Shown piece after piece: positions 1 through 8,696 of a stretch of 64,000 nucleotides of DNA. Position 1 is the stretch's first letter, and each line of letters starts with the position of its first letter. Source of the stretch: CAYUHK01 sp964475165 (GTDB taxonomy: Bacteria; Verrucomicrobiota; Kiritimatiellia; JAAZAB01); NCBI GenBank assembly GCA_964475165.1, contig CAYYVN010000003.1, forward strand, positions 1 to 64,000, written 5' to 3'. Position numbers and translations under genes: made by a program. The notes beneath the pieces were generated by a model, which was not told where the DNA came from, searched no databases, and worked only from the letters and a program-made list of their open reading frames with translations.

Positions 1-2
1 CG

Positions 3-380
3 GCGCCCAGCCTGGCTGATACTAGCGCCATCGTGGCCCAGGCCAAAAAGGCGGAAACGGCCAAAATAGATTTTATCCAGGAAGCCGAAATACCCCCACC
101 CCTGACCCAGCGCAAGACCATCAAAATCAAGCGCTCCGAACAACACGCCGTCCCTCAGACCGTCAAACTCAAACGCCCGGAAGCCGCCCCGGCCGCCACG
201 CCCGCACGCGCGGAGCTGATCATCCGCGGAGCACCCAAGGCGAGAGTTGAGCTGGATGATCCCTGGTTGTTGGGATTGGCAGCGGCTAGTGCCCTGCTCA
301 TCGGTTGCTTGGTTTATATCATGGCCGCCCAAGCTTTCGGCCCGGAACTCATTTTACCGCTACCAGCAGCGCTGCTCTAA
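3..380 (+). CDS. Hypothetical membrane protein, N-terminus outside window
   Basis: The reading frame is open to the left edge and has no ATG. A GTG at 33 has no Shine-Dalgarno before it, so the true start probably lies upstream. The visible part is a charged, proline-rich soluble stretch containing two similar basic motifs (KTIKIKR and QTVKLKR about 20 residues apart). One hydrophobic segment follows near the C-terminus (WLLGLAAASALLIGCLVYIMA), then a short tail. Proteins with KTxRIKR-type repeats and a terminal TM helix are common hypotheticals in Lentisphaerota/Kiritimatiellota. That family memory is weak evidence, and no function is assigned. Confidence 0.6.
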   Translation, partial: APSLADTSAIVAQAKKAETAKIDFIQEAEIPPPLTQRKTIKIKRSEQHAVPQTVKLKRPEAAPAATPARAELIIRGAPKARVELDDPWLLGLAAASALLIGCLVYIMAAQAFGPELILPLPAALL

Positions 381-441
381 GTGGAGGGCCTGGCTGCGCC
401 CCTCCCAACATTATTAACCGCCAGAAGGAGGTCATGCCGCG

Positions 442-768
442 ATGTCAGCTAAAATCATTCATCTTTCCAAGTCGAATTGGGTAACCGAGGTACAGCAAGC
501 CTCCCTGCCGGTCGTGGTGGATTTCTGGGCAGCTTGGTGCGGCCCCTGTAAGATATTGGCGGCCACCCTCAATGAAGTGGCCACAGAGCTCGCTGGTAAA
601 ATCAAAATAGCTAAAGTTAATGTGGAAGAAAATCCGGAACTGGCGGCCCAATTTCAGATCCGCTCTCTGCCCACCCTGCTGGTCTTCAAGGGCGGCACGG
701 TGCAAGAGCAAATGGTGGGCGCTTTGAGAAAAGACGACCTCTTGGCCAAGCTGAAAGCCCATCTATAA
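442..768 (+). CDS. trxA: Thioredoxin
   Basis: This 108-residue protein has the size and fold pattern of a classical cytoplasmic thioredoxin, a dithiol-disulfide reductant kept reduced by thioredoxin reductase. The active site WCGPC places the redox cysteines at about residues 33 and 36, preceded by VVVDFWAAW. The cis-proline motif (RSLPTLLVFKGG) follows near residue 75. There is no signal peptide. An AAGGAGG sits about 11 nt before the ATG, slightly long but clear. It stands alone, and the next feature downstream is a convergent tRNA. Family assignment is secure. Confidence 0.96.
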   Translation: MSAKIIHLSKSNWVTEVQQASLPVVVDFWAAWCGPCKILAATLNEVATELAGKIKIAKVNVEENPELAAQFQIRSLPTLLVFKGGTVQEQMVGALRKDDLLAKLKAHL

Positions 769-819
769 TCCTGCCCGGCCCGGCCCTTAAGCCGCCGTTT
801 GCTGAAAACCAGCCGGCGC

Positions 820-855
820 GGCCAGAAAAACTGGCCGGCCAAGGCCATTTTTCCT
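820..855 (+). terminator. Possible intrinsic terminator after thioredoxin
   Basis: A GGCCAG-AAAAA-CTGGCC hairpin (820-836) is followed by a second small GGCC/GGCC pairing and then ATTTTTCC. The T-run does not directly abut the first stem, so termination is only a possibility. Confidence 0.3.
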
Positions 856-902
856 TGATGAATTCGCTGGTTTAGACTCTGGCAGCCGGGGTAAAAAGGG
901 AG

Positions 903-976
903 TGCGCCTGGCGGGGATCGAACCCACAACCTTCGGCTTCGGAGGCCGACACTCTATCCAATTGAGCTACAGGCGC
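903..976 (-). tRNA. tRNA-Arg (anticodon CCG)
   Basis: Read on the minus strand it folds as a complete 74-nt tRNA. The acceptor stem is GCGCCTG/CAGGCGC, the D arm is GCTC...GAGT, and the anticodon stem TCGGC/GCCGA encloses loop CTCCGAA with anticodon CCG (reads CGG). The T arm is GTGGG-TTCGATC-CCCGC and the discriminator is A. CCA is not encoded. Confidence 0.96.
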
Positions 977-996
977 ATGGGGCCAACGGATGGAGC

Positions 997-1025
997 ACTC
1001 TAGCTCAGACTGAGGCGACGGGCAA
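997..1025 (-). promoter_or_regulatory. Promoter for tRNA-Arg
   Basis: On the minus strand TTGCCC (1025-1020) and TAGAGT (1002-997) are separated by 17 nt, ending about 20 nt before the tRNA 5' end. This is good sigma70-like geometry read by eye. Confidence 0.5.
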
Positions 1026-1033
1026 GCAACATC

Positions 1034-2158
1034 TCAGCTCCATACGCCGGGAATGAGCTGACGACAGGCCGGGCAGCGACCATCCTGCAGGTTATTTTCT
1101 AGAATGCGATAACCATAGCGGCGAATGAGCATGGCCTTACACTCAGGGCAAACAGTATCCTGCCCCTCAGCGCCTGGCACATTGCCGATATAGACATAAC
1201 GGCAACCCTCGCCCAGGGCCAGATTGCGCGTGCGCTGCAAGGTGGCCAGGGGTGTCGGCGGGATATTCTTCATCTTATAGGTGGGATGAAAGCGCGAGAA
1301 ATGCAGGGGCACATCCGGCCCCAGTTCCTTGACCACCCAAGCCGCCAGGCGCTTGATTTCATCGGGAGCATCATTCAAGGTGGGAATAATGAGCACGACG
1401 ATCTCATACCAGACTCCCGCGCTGGCCAGGCAGGAGAGCGTGTTCAAGACCGGCTGCAAGGCGCCCCCGCAGACGCCCTCATAAAATTCCTGCGTAAAAG
1501 CCTTCAGATCAATCTTGATGGCCTTCATCAGCGGGAATAAAGCGCGCAGCGCCGGTTCCCTGATGAACCCGCTGCTGACCATTACATTATCCAGGCCCAG
1601 GCTCTGCGCGGCCCGCGCGCAATCCGTCATATATTCATGAAAGACGATCGGCTCACCATAAGTATAAGCCATCACCCGCGCGCCGGATCTGGTCGCGGTG
1701 GCGGCCATGCTTTCCGGTGAACGATAGGGCACGCTAACATCCTCCGGCTTAGCCTGCGAAATATCCCAGTTCTGGCAAAACTTGCAGGATAACACACAGC
1801 CGACGGTGGCGATCGAATAGGCCTGACTGCCAGGATACACATGGAAAAACGGCTTCTTTTCGATGGGATCCAGGTGCATGGCGCAGGGGCGCCCATAGAT
1901 CAGGGAATAATATTTCCCGGCACGATTCTCGCGCACCCGGCAGTAGCCGCGTTGCCCCTCGCGCACCCGGCACCCGCGCGGACAGAGCCGACAGTGCACC
2001 GTGCCATCGTCCTCTTTCTCATAGAAGGCGGCTTCGTGCGGGGATGCATCCGCAGTCGGCAGTGCCCCGCCCCAACGCGGCCAGGCGCAAGCGGCCGTCC
2101 CGGCGCCCAAGGTCGCCAGGAAACGCCGACGAGAGATAAGCGGCCCGGGAGTGTGCAT
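1034..2158 (-). CDS. amrS: AmmeMemoRadiSam-type radical SAM protein (AmrS-like) with Tat signal
   Basis: This 374-residue radical SAM protein of the PflA-like/AmrS family carries the cluster motif CVLSCKFC (C121, C125, C128) after an N-terminal cysteine module (CRLCPRGC...GYC). A C-terminal zinc-ribbon-like CPEC...CPAC completes it. It begins with a twin-arginine motif (SRRRFLATLG, residues 9-18) followed by a hydrophobic stretch, so it looks exported by Tat. This is notable because radical SAM chemistry normally needs cytosolic reductant and SAM. TatC is encoded elsewhere in the window. No MEMO/AMMECR1 partner gene is visible. It lies 21 bp downstream of mutS on the same strand. The enzymatic role of the family is not established. 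Confidence 0.85.
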   Translation of the reverse strand: MHTPGPLISRRRFLATLGAGTAACAWPRWGGALPTADASPHEAAFYEKEDDGTVHCRLCPRGCRVREGQRGYCRVRENRAGKYYSLIYGRPCAMHLDPIEKKPFFHVYPGSQAYSIATVGCVLSCKFCQNWDISQAKPEDVSVPYRSPESMAATATRSGARVMAYTYGEPIVFHEYMTDCARAAQSLGLDNVMVSSGFIREPALRALFPLMKAIKIDLKAFTQEFYEGVCGGALQPVLNTLSCLASAGVWYEIVVLIIPTLNDAPDEIKRLAAWVVKELGPDVPLHFSRFHPTYKMKNIPPTPLATLQRTRNLALGEGCRYVYIGNVPGAEGQDTVCPECKAMLIRRYGYRILENNLQDGRCPACRQLIPGVWS

Positions 2159-2179
2159 GCCTGATCACCAGTTATAGAA

Positions 2180-4732
2180 TTATCCCAGCTCTTCAAAAAG
2201 CGACAGCTGCCTGGTCGGCCCCGGTCGCGGACGGCGCGTGGCGAGCTTGGGTTGACCCGCCTCGCCAAATTCGCCCTCTTCCAGGTTGAGCATGATCTCC
2301 TTGGCGCGCCGGATAACCTCGCGCGGCAGACCCGCCAGTCGCGCCACCTGGATGCCATAGCTTTTATCGGTGCCGCCAGGCACGATACGGCGCAGAAAAA
2401 CAATTTGATCATTCTTCTCGCGCACCAGAATATTATAGTTTTTTACGCCCGGCAGCGTCAAGGCCAGATCGGTCAGTTCATGATAATGAGTGGCAAAAAG
2501 GGTCTTGGCCTGCACCGCACCATGCAGATGTTCGGCCACGGCCCAGGCAATGCTGATGCCATCAAAAGTGCTCGTGCCCCGTCCGATTTCATCGAGCACA
2601 ATGAGGCTCTGAGCGGTGGCATTATGCAAAATGTTGGCCGTCTCCTGCATCTCGACCATGAAAGTGCTGCGGCCGCGCGCCAGATCGTCGCCCGCGCCCA
2701 CCCGCGTGAAGACCCTATCCACCAGCCCGATCTCAGCTTCCGCCGCCGGCACGAAGGAGCCCATCTGGGCCATGATAACAGTCAGGGCGGCCTGTCGGAT
2801 ATAAGTGGATTTACCGGCCATATTAGGTCCGGTGATGATCGCCAGCCGATTCTGGTCGCCATCCAGCAGAATGGAGTTGGGCACAAAACGATCGCTGCCG
2901 GGAATCTGTTCGATAACCGGATGGCGACTGTCGCGAATGCTCAGGCGATCGCCGACGGTCATGCGCGGGCGCACATAGCGCCAGGTCAGGGCGCGCTCGG
3001 CCAAAGCCGCCAACGCATCCAGCTGGGCCAGAGCTCCGGCTACGGCCTGGATAGCGGCGGTCTGCTTGAGGAAAGCCGCGCGCACTTCCAGAAATAATTC
3101 ATATTCCAGCGCAACGGCTTTATCCTGGGCTCCCAGGATTTGCGTCTCGTACTGCTTCAACTCCGGCGTGGTGAAGCGTTCGGCATTGACCAGGGTCTGC
3201 TTGCGAGTGTAATCATCCGGCGCGCGCGCCGCCTGCCCCTTGGAGATTTCAATGTAATAGCCAAAGACTTTGTTATGCCGCACCTTGAGCGTCTTGATCC
3301 CGGTACGCTCCTGTTCGCGAGCCTGATATTCCGCCAGCCAGTTTTTGCCCTCCAGGGCTATGGCGCGCAAATCATCCAGGGCGGCCTGATAATTGGGTCG
3401 GATCAGGCCACCCTCCTTGATGGCCAAGGGAGGCTCATCCACAATGGCCCGCTCCACCAGCGCTACCAGGTCCGGGAAGGGATGCACCTGAGCGGCCAGC
3501 TCCCCCAGCAGCGCGGCCGCTGGCGCCGATGCCAGCGGCGCCAGGATCTCGCCCAGGGCTGGCAGTTGCCCCAACGATTGCCCCAGAACCCGCAGATCCC
3601 GCGCGTTACCGCTGCCGGTGCTTAAACGCGCCAGGCCCCGCTCCAAGTCACGGATCTCTCCGAGTAAAGCTCGTAAATCGCGCAAGAGCGTGCGCTGGGC
3701 ACAAAGGGTTTCCAAGGCATCATGCCGCCGGCGAATCTCTTCCAGGCGCGCCAGGGGCCGCAACAGCCACTCGCGCAAGAGCCGCCCGCCCATGGCCGTC
3801 CGCGTCACATCCAAGGCACCCAGAAGCGTGGGCGGCGCGCTGAGAGCGGAACGGGCGCCGGATACCGAAGAGGGCGGGACGCTGCGCGCCGTCACCAAAT
3901 CCAGATTCACACGCGTGGCTTCATCCAATACCAAAAAATCAGCCGGATTCCTGAAACGCAACCGCCGCACCTGCTCCAAGCTGCGCCGTAATGCATGCTG
4001 GATATAATGCAGCAGACCGCCCGCCGCGCCGATGATGGCCGGATGGCCCTCAATACCAAAGCCATCCAAGGTCGGCACCCCGAAATGAAGCTGCAGCGTA
4101 TCTTGGGCCGTCTCGATCTCAAAAGCCCAATCCTCATGCGCGCTGAGCAGCGTGCCCGTAAAAGATCCCAGCAAGAGGCGCAGCGGAGAATCGGATTGCG
4201 CGGCCATCCCGGCCGGTATAACGCACTCGGCTGGAGCATAACGCAAGAGGTTTTCGCGCAAGGATTCGGCTGCCTGAGATTCCTCACCCCAGAATACGCC
4301 GGTGGATAAATCCACGAGCGCCAAACCATAGTAACCCTTAAGATGATAGAGGCCGGCCAGATAGTTATGCTGCCGCGCATCCAAGGCCTGAAAGCTCAAC
4401 TGGGCGCCGGGCGTAAAAATGCCGGTCACTTCCCGCCGCACTATACCGCGCGCCGTGGTGGGATCATCCATCTGCTCGCAGACCGCCACTTTTTTCCCAG
4501 CCCGAATCAGCTTGGCCAAATAGCTCTCATAGGCGTGATGAGGCACGCCACACATGGGCACCTGCTGCCGCTTGGTCAAGGCGATATCCAGGATCGGCGC
4601 GGCCAGGAGCGCATCCTCGAAAAACATCTCATAGAAATCTCCCAGCCGGAAAAGAAGGATGGTATCCGGCGGCAAGGAGGCCTTCACCTGGCGATACTGC
4701 CGCATCATGGGGGTTGTTGCCTTAGCAGCCAT
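2180..4732 (-). CDS. mutS: DNA mismatch repair protein MutS
   Basis: This 850-residue full-length MutS recognises base mismatches and small loops and recruits MutL through an ATP-driven clamp change. The mismatch-reading Phe-x-Glu is at F33-Y34-E35 (GDFYEMF). The connector, core, clamp and ATPase domains follow. Walker A is GPNMAGKSTYIRQ, with downstream VLDEIGRGTSTFDG (Walker B/signature) and TLFATHYHEL. A GAGGA Shine-Dalgarno lies 6 nt before the ATG. It is probably cotranscribed with the radical SAM gene behind it. No mutL is present in the window. Confidence 0.97.
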   Translation of the reverse strand: MAAKATTPMMRQYRQVKASLPPDTILLFRLGDFYEMFFEDALLAAPILDIALTKRQQVPMCGVPHHAYESYLAKLIRAGKKVAVCEQMDDPTTARGIVRREVTGIFTPGAQLSFQALDARQHNYLAGLYHLKGYYGLALVDLSTGVFWGEESQAAESLRENLLRYAPAECVIPAGMAAQSDSPLRLLLGSFTGTLLSAHEDWAFEIETAQDTLQLHFGVPTLDGFGIEGHPAIIGAAGGLLHYIQHALRRSLEQVRRLRFRNPADFLVLDEATRVNLDLVTARSVPPSSVSGARSALSAPPTLLGALDVTRTAMGGRLLREWLLRPLARLEEIRRRHDALETLCAQRTLLRDLRALLGEIRDLERGLARLSTGSGNARDLRVLGQSLGQLPALGEILAPLASAPAAALLGELAAQVHPFPDLVALVERAIVDEPPLAIKEGGLIRPNYQAALDDLRAIALEGKNWLAEYQAREQERTGIKTLKVRHNKVFGYYIEISKGQAARAPDDYTRKQTLVNAERFTTPELKQYETQILGAQDKAVALEYELFLEVRAAFLKQTAAIQAVAGALAQLDALAALAERALTWRYVRPRMTVGDRLSIRDSRHPVIEQIPGSDRFVPNSILLDGDQNRLAIITGPNMAGKSTYIRQAALTVIMAQMGSFVPAAEAEIGLVDRVFTRVGAGDDLARGRSTFMVEMQETANILHNATAQSLIVLDEIGRGTSTFDGISIAWAVAEHLHGAVQAKTLFATHYHELTDLALTLPGVKNYNILVREKNDQIVFLRRIVPGGTDKSYGIQVARLAGLPREVIRRAKEIMLNLEEGEFGEAGQPKLATRRPRPGPTRQLSLFEELG

Positions 4733-4920
4733 GCCAAATCCTCACCCTGAATGCTCCCGGCCGCCCGGCGCGCGGCGGCCCGGAAAGCTGGCAATCCAAA
4801 CGCTTAAGCATCAAATCTTAACCATAAAAGATCTCTGTAGATAATAGCTCAACCAGCAGGCAGCTTAGCAAAGCCGGCCTTATTATTCCATTAATCTTTG
4901 GCGAGCTGAGAGGGCTCTTT

Positions 4921-5904
4921 TCATGAAAGCGGCTGGGCCGAGAGAGCTATTTCGTTCAGGAGCTGCGCGACTACGCGCCCCACAATGCCCAGGCTTTCGG
5001 CGCTGAGTTTAGCGAGGGTATCGGCCGGGGTATGCCAGTAATCATTCAGGCCGGGTCGGGAACCATATTCGAAATCAATGATAACCACCGCTGGCATGCC
5101 AGCCTTCAGGAAGGGTTGGTGATCATCCAGCAAGGCCGCGCGATATAAGGAGAATTTATCGCGCGCGCCGACGGCCTGCGCCGCGCGTAAAACGGCGGCC
5201 GTCAACTGAGGCGTGCCATTGCGAGGCAGGGTAATGCTCAGATCCCTATCGCCCACCATATCCAGAATGATCACCGCGCTTACCTGGCGCGCACGACCAT
5301 CCCTCTGCAGAGCTGCAGCCAACTGCCGACTGCCATGCAAACCATCTTGCGGCCCATATTGATTCTGGCACTCTTCGCCATCGAAAAAAGCAAGCAGGGT
5401 ATTAAACGGCAAAGGGGCGCTGGCCTTGATCAGCCTGGCTAACTCCAATAATAATCCGCAGCTGGATCCGGAATCATTGGCGCCCTCGAAAGTGTCGCTC
5501 ACGCCGGCCTTGGTATCGTAATGGGATCCCAAGACTACCCAAGCCCGCGCCGCGCCCGCGGGAGTCTGCCCCGGAATGATCCCCATAACATTGTTCAACG
5601 CCAGCGGACCCGCCGGGCCAGCAACCGTAAAGCTCTCCAGGGAAGCCGCGATACCCAGCGCGCGCAAACGGCCCAGCAGATGTTCGGCGGCTTGCCGCGC
5701 CCCGGGTGTTCCGGCCGCCCGCGGACCAATGGCCACCAGCGCGCGCACCTCTGCCAAGGCGGCCTCTCCCTGAACCAGATCGGGCGCCAACCCGGTCGGC
5801 GGCGCCGGACGGCAGCCACTCAGCAATAACCCGCTCAACAGCCAGAGGGCGCCGGCGCGGGCAGCGGGTGCGCGGAGCGCTCTTGATGCAAATAAACCTA
5901 GCAT
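4921..5904 (-). CDS. M28-family zinc peptidase lipoprotein (glutaminyl cyclase-like)
   Basis: This 327-residue lipoprotein has the lipobox LLLSGC near residue 30, then an M28 peptidase domain. Metal-site motifs are visible in order: GSHYDTK, GANDSGS, FFDGEE, ILDMVGDRD and a late DDHQPFLKAG. Overall spacing resembles glutaminyl-peptide cyclotransferase and aminopeptidase Y-type members, so activity could be cyclisation of N-terminal Gln or aminopeptidase. It would act outside the inner membrane. There is no Shine-Dalgarno before the ATG. A promoter -10 ends 6 nt upstream of the start, suggesting a leaderless message. It diverges from the nucleoside-phosphorylase operon. Confidence 0.85.
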   Translation of the reverse strand: MLGLFASRALRAPAARAGALWLLSGLLLSGCRPAPPTGLAPDLVQGEAALAEVRALVAIGPRAAGTPGARQAAEHLLGRLRALGIAASLESFTVAGPAGPLALNNVMGIIPGQTPAGAARAWVVLGSHYDTKAGVSDTFEGANDSGSSCGLLLELARLIKASAPLPFNTLLAFFDGEECQNQYGPQDGLHGSRQLAAALQRDGRARQVSAVIILDMVGDRDLSITLPRNGTPQLTAAVLRAAQAVGARDKFSLYRAALLDDHQPFLKAGMPAVVIIDFEYGSRPGLNDYWHTPADTLAKLSAESLGIVGRVVAQLLNEIALSAQPLS

Positions 5905-5910
5905 GCCTCA

Positions 5911-5939
5911 TTCCTAGGCTCTGGAATGCCGGGCGTCAA
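5911..5939 (-). promoter_or_regulatory. Promoter of the M28 peptidase gene
   Basis: On the minus strand TTGACG (5939-5934), a 17-nt spacer and TAGGAA (5916-5911) are followed after 6 nt by the ATG at 5904. The predicted transcription start coincides with the start codon. Confidence 0.55.
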
Positions 5940-5976
5940 TGTTTTAATCCAGCCAGGGGTCCCTCTGAGCGCCAGC

Positions 5977-6005
5977 TTGACTTAGCCGCGCCGGCCTTTT
6001 ATCCT
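5977..6005 (+). promoter_or_regulatory. Promoter of the nucleoside salvage operon
   Basis: TTGACT (5977-5982), a 17-nt spacer and TATCCT (6000-6005) lie 9 nt before the ATG at 6015. No Shine-Dalgarno lies between. It is back-to-back with the M28 promoter. Confidence 0.6.
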
Positions 6006-6014
6006 GTTCCGGTC

Positions 6015-7337
6015 ATGCTGCCGCAATGGATCATTGAGAAAAAACGCGACGGCTCCCCGCTGAGCGATGCCCAGATCAGCTCCTTTATCAGCGGCTATGC
6101 CGCCGGCACTATCCCCGACTATCAGGCCGCCGCCCTGGCCATGGCCATCCTCTGGCGGGGCATGAGCATTGCCGAAACCGCCGCCCTGACGCGCGCCCTG
6201 CGAGATTCAGGCCGCATCCTCAAAATACCCGGCGGCCCCAAAATAGATAAGCACTCCACCGGCGGTATCGGCGATAAAATTTCGCTGATCCTGGCGCCAC
6301 TCGTCGCCGCCGGCGGTCTGAGCGTGCCCATGATTTCTGGGCGCGGCCTGGGCATCACCGGCGGCACGCTCGATAAATTAGAAGCCATCCCCGGCTTCCG
6401 CGTACGCTTAAAGCAAGCTGAAATCATACGGGTGCTGCGCGCCTGCGGCTGTTGCCTGATCGGGCAAAGCGAGCTGGTGGCCCCGGCCGATGGCAAGCTC
6501 TATGCCCTGCGCGATGTCACCGGGACAGTGCCTTCCGTGCCCTTGATCGTCTCCAGTATCCTCAGTAAAAAACTGGCCGCGGGTTTAGATGGCCTGGTGA
6601 TGGATGTTAAATGCGGAGCGGGCGCCTTCATGCAAACTCCCGCGGAAGCGCGCCAGCTGGCCAAGACGCTGCTGCAGGTTGGGCGGCAGCTCGGCTTGCG
6701 CATGGCCGCCCTCATCACCGCCATGCATCAGCCTCTGGGCCGGAAAATCGGTAATGCCCTGGAGGTGCAGGAAGCCATTGAGGTCCTGCAGGGCCAGGGT
6801 CCAGCCGATGTTAGAGAGCTCACCCTGGAACTCGGCGCCCATATGCTGAGCTTGGGCAACTTGGCTCCCGATCTCCCCACGGCCCGCGAGCTTCTGCAGG
6901 CTAAACTCGCCAGCGGCGCGGCCCTGACCAGGTTCAAGGATATGCTGCGTTTACAGGGCGGCGATGCACGCATAGTGGAGCAGCCGCAATTATTGCCCCA
7001 GGCTCCCATTCAAGAAGCCTGGTGCGCCCCGCGCCAGGGCTTCATCCGGAGGGTCGATGCGGCCCAAATCGGCAAAGCCTGCCTGGTCCTGGGCGCCGGC
7101 CGCACGCGCGTGACCAATCCCATCGACCATGCCGTTGGATTATCCGGGTTGAAAAAAATCGGTGAGGCCATTCAACGCCATGAACCCCTGGCCATAATTC
7201 ATGCTCGGGATAAAGCCAGCCTGGCCGCCGCCCGGGAGCTCTTGCGGGAAGCCATCAGCTATTCCGCCCGACCACCGCCGGGCGCACCCTTGATCCTGGC
7301 CCAAATGGAGCAGCCCGCGGCGGCAAAAAATGATTGA
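6015..7337 (+). CDS. deoA: Pyrimidine-nucleoside (thymidine) phosphorylase
   Basis: This 440-residue member of the thymidine/pyrimidine nucleoside phosphorylase family cleaves thymidine or uridine with phosphate to base and (deoxy)ribose-1-phosphate. Family motifs are all present: KHSTGGIGDK (phosphate site), SGRGLGITGGTLDKLEAIPGF (signature) and SSILSKKLAAGLDGLVMDVKCG. The ATG at 6015 was chosen because the conserved N-terminus (QWIIEKKRDG) begins there and a strong promoter ends only 9 nt upstream. An upstream in-frame extension would run through that promoter and the divergent gene. It leads an apparent operon with purine nucleoside phosphorylase and cytidine deaminase. DeoA and Pdp cannot be separated by eye. 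Confidence 0.93.
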   Translation: MLPQWIIEKKRDGSPLSDAQISSFISGYAAGTIPDYQAAALAMAILWRGMSIAETAALTRALRDSGRILKIPGGPKIDKHSTGGIGDKISLILAPLVAAGGLSVPMISGRGLGITGGTLDKLEAIPGFRVRLKQAEIIRVLRACGCCLIGQSELVAPADGKLYALRDVTGTVPSVPLIVSSILSKKLAAGLDGLVMDVKCGAGAFMQTPAEARQLAKTLLQVGRQLGLRMAALITAMHQPLGRKIGNALEVQEAIEVLQGQGPADVRELTLELGAHMLSLGNLAPDLPTARELLQAKLASGAALTRFKDMLRLQGGDARIVEQPQLLPQAPIQEAWCAPRQGFIRRVDAAQIGKACLVLGAGRTRVTNPIDHAVGLSGLKKIGEAIQRHEPLAIIHARDKASLAAARELLREAISYSARPPPGAPLILAQMEQPAAAKND

Positions 7338-7370
7338 ATTAGCCAGTCAGATCAGCGATCATGGTCCATC

Positions 7371-8225
7371 TTGAATGCTGATTATTTCAAACCGGCCCTC
7401 CAAACGATACGCCAGGCCTTCGTCGATGCGCGCCCGGCCGGCAGTCTGATCCTGGGCACAGGCTGGAGCCTGGCCGCGGAAGCCTTTCATATCAGGCGCA
7501 GCCTGGCTTACAGCGATATTCCTGGCCTGGGCAATCCCACCGTGAGCGGCCATGAAGGCCAACTGCTCTGGGGCACTTTATCCGGGCGGGAAGTATTTAT
7601 TTTTCAAGGACGCCGCCACTGGTACGAGGGACAAGGCTGGGAGCCGCTGGCTATACCGGTTTATCTAACCAAACAACTGGGTGCGGAGTTCATCGTCTTA
7701 ACCAACGCCGCCGGCAGTTTGCGGCCGGATCTCAAGCCGGGATCCTTCCTGCTGATTGAGGATCACATCAATGCCATGAGCGCCCATCCCTTGATCGGCC
7801 CGCGCGATCCCTTTTGGGGCGAACGTTTCGTGGATCAAACAAGCCTTTACGATGCTGAGCTGCGCAGCCTGCTGGAACAGGCCGCCAGCCAACTGCAGCT
7901 GCCCTGGGCGCGAGGCGTGTACTTGGCGGTGTCCGGGCCCACCTACGAAACCCCGGCCGAAGCCCGCGCTTTCCGCAACTGGGGCGCTGATGCCGTGGGT
8001 TGCTCCACGGTGCCGGAAGCCATCCTGGCCAATGCCGCCGGCCTGCGCGTGGCCGGTATATCCTTCCTCTCCAATTTGGCGGCCATCACCGGCGGAGCCC
8101 CCTTGGCCCACGCGGATATTCAGGCCGCGGCCATCAATCAGGCCCATGCCATGCGGGCCTTGCTCAAAAGTTTTTGGACGGCCTGGGCCGCCAGGGCCAC
8201 TCTCAGCCCGGATCAGCCAGCATGA
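7371..8225 (+). CDS. punA: Purine nucleoside phosphorylase (trimeric family)
   Basis: This 284-residue phosphorylase of the PNP/MTAP trimeric family converts inosine/guanosine and deoxy forms to base plus sugar-1-phosphate. Visible motifs are GTGWS near residue 30, the phosphate-site GHEGQL, GRRHWYEG, TNAAGSL and the purine-site GPTYETPAEARAFRNWGADAVGCSTVPE. The late SNLAA carries the Asn typical of 6-oxopurine enzymes. The start is a TTG at 7371. The previous in-frame stop is at 7335 and no ATG/GTG lies between, so the initiation codon is weakly supported. It lies 33 bp after the pyrimidine phosphorylase, and its stop overlaps the cytidine deaminase start (ATGA). Confidence 0.92.
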   Translation: MNADYFKPALQTIRQAFVDARPAGSLILGTGWSLAAEAFHIRRSLAYSDIPGLGNPTVSGHEGQLLWGTLSGREVFIFQGRRHWYEGQGWEPLAIPVYLTKQLGAEFIVLTNAAGSLRPDLKPGSFLLIEDHINAMSAHPLIGPRDPFWGERFVDQTSLYDAELRSLLEQAASQLQLPWARGVYLAVSGPTYETPAEARAFRNWGADAVGCSTVPEAILANAAGLRVAGISFLSNLAAITGGAPLAHADIQAAAINQAHAMRALLKSFWTAWAARATLSPDQPA

Positions 8226-8629
8226 AAACCACCTTGCTAAACAAACTGGTCCGCCAGGCGGCCGCCGCCCGCCGCCGCGCCTATGCTCCCTATTCGCAAT
8301 ACCGGGTCGGCGCGGCCGCCTTAACCGCCTCGGGCCTGATCTTCCAAGGCTGCAATGTGGAAAACGCTTCGCTGGGCTTGACCATCTGCGCCGAGCGGGT
8401 GGCTCTGGCCGCCGCCATCACCGCCGGCTACCGCCGCTGCCAGGCTCTGGCCATCGTCGGCGACAACCAACCAACGCCTTATCCTTGCGGGGCCTGCCTG
8501 CAATTCATGGCGGAATTCTGCCGAGCCGATTGCCCGATCCTGCTGGCCACCGCCGGCCGCCTAACCAAAGTACAGGTGTATTCGCTGAAAGATTTATTGC
8601 CCAAAGCCTTCCGGCTTACCCGGAAATAA
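8222..8629 (+). CDS. cdd: Cytidine deaminase
   Basis: This 135-residue homotetrameric-type cytidine deaminase makes uridine/deoxyuridine, the substrate of the phosphorylase two genes upstream. The zinc site is the canonical CAE (C56, E58) plus PCGAC (C89, C92). The substrate motif GCNVENAS precedes it near residue 43. The ATG overlaps the stop of purine nucleoside phosphorylase by 4 nt, indicating translational coupling. Together the three genes form a compact nucleoside catabolism/salvage operon. Confidence 0.95.
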   Translation: MKTTLLNKLVRQAAAARRRAYAPYSQYRVGAAALTASGLIFQGCNVENASLGLTICAERVALAAAITAGYRRCQALAIVGDNQPTPYPCGACLQFMAEFCRADCPILLATAGRLTKVQVYSLKDLLPKAFRLTRK

Positions 8630-8662
8630 AAGCGCCCTGCGGGTTACGCGCCATTATCATCT

Positions 8663-8690
8663 TTGTGGTCGACACCAAAAACGCTAGCCT
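8663..8690 (+). promoter_or_regulatory. Promoter of the CCA transferase gene
   Basis: TTGTGG (8663-8668), a 16-nt spacer and TAGCCT (8685-8690) are followed after exactly 6 nt by the ATG at 8697. This is the same leaderless geometry as the M28 gene. Confidence 0.45.
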
Positions 8691-8696
8691 ATCGAC

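Noticed and set aside
2252..3097. Plus-strand open frame antisense to mutS
   Set aside because: Covered by the conserved MutS ATPase region; a composition-driven shadow in GC-rich DNA.
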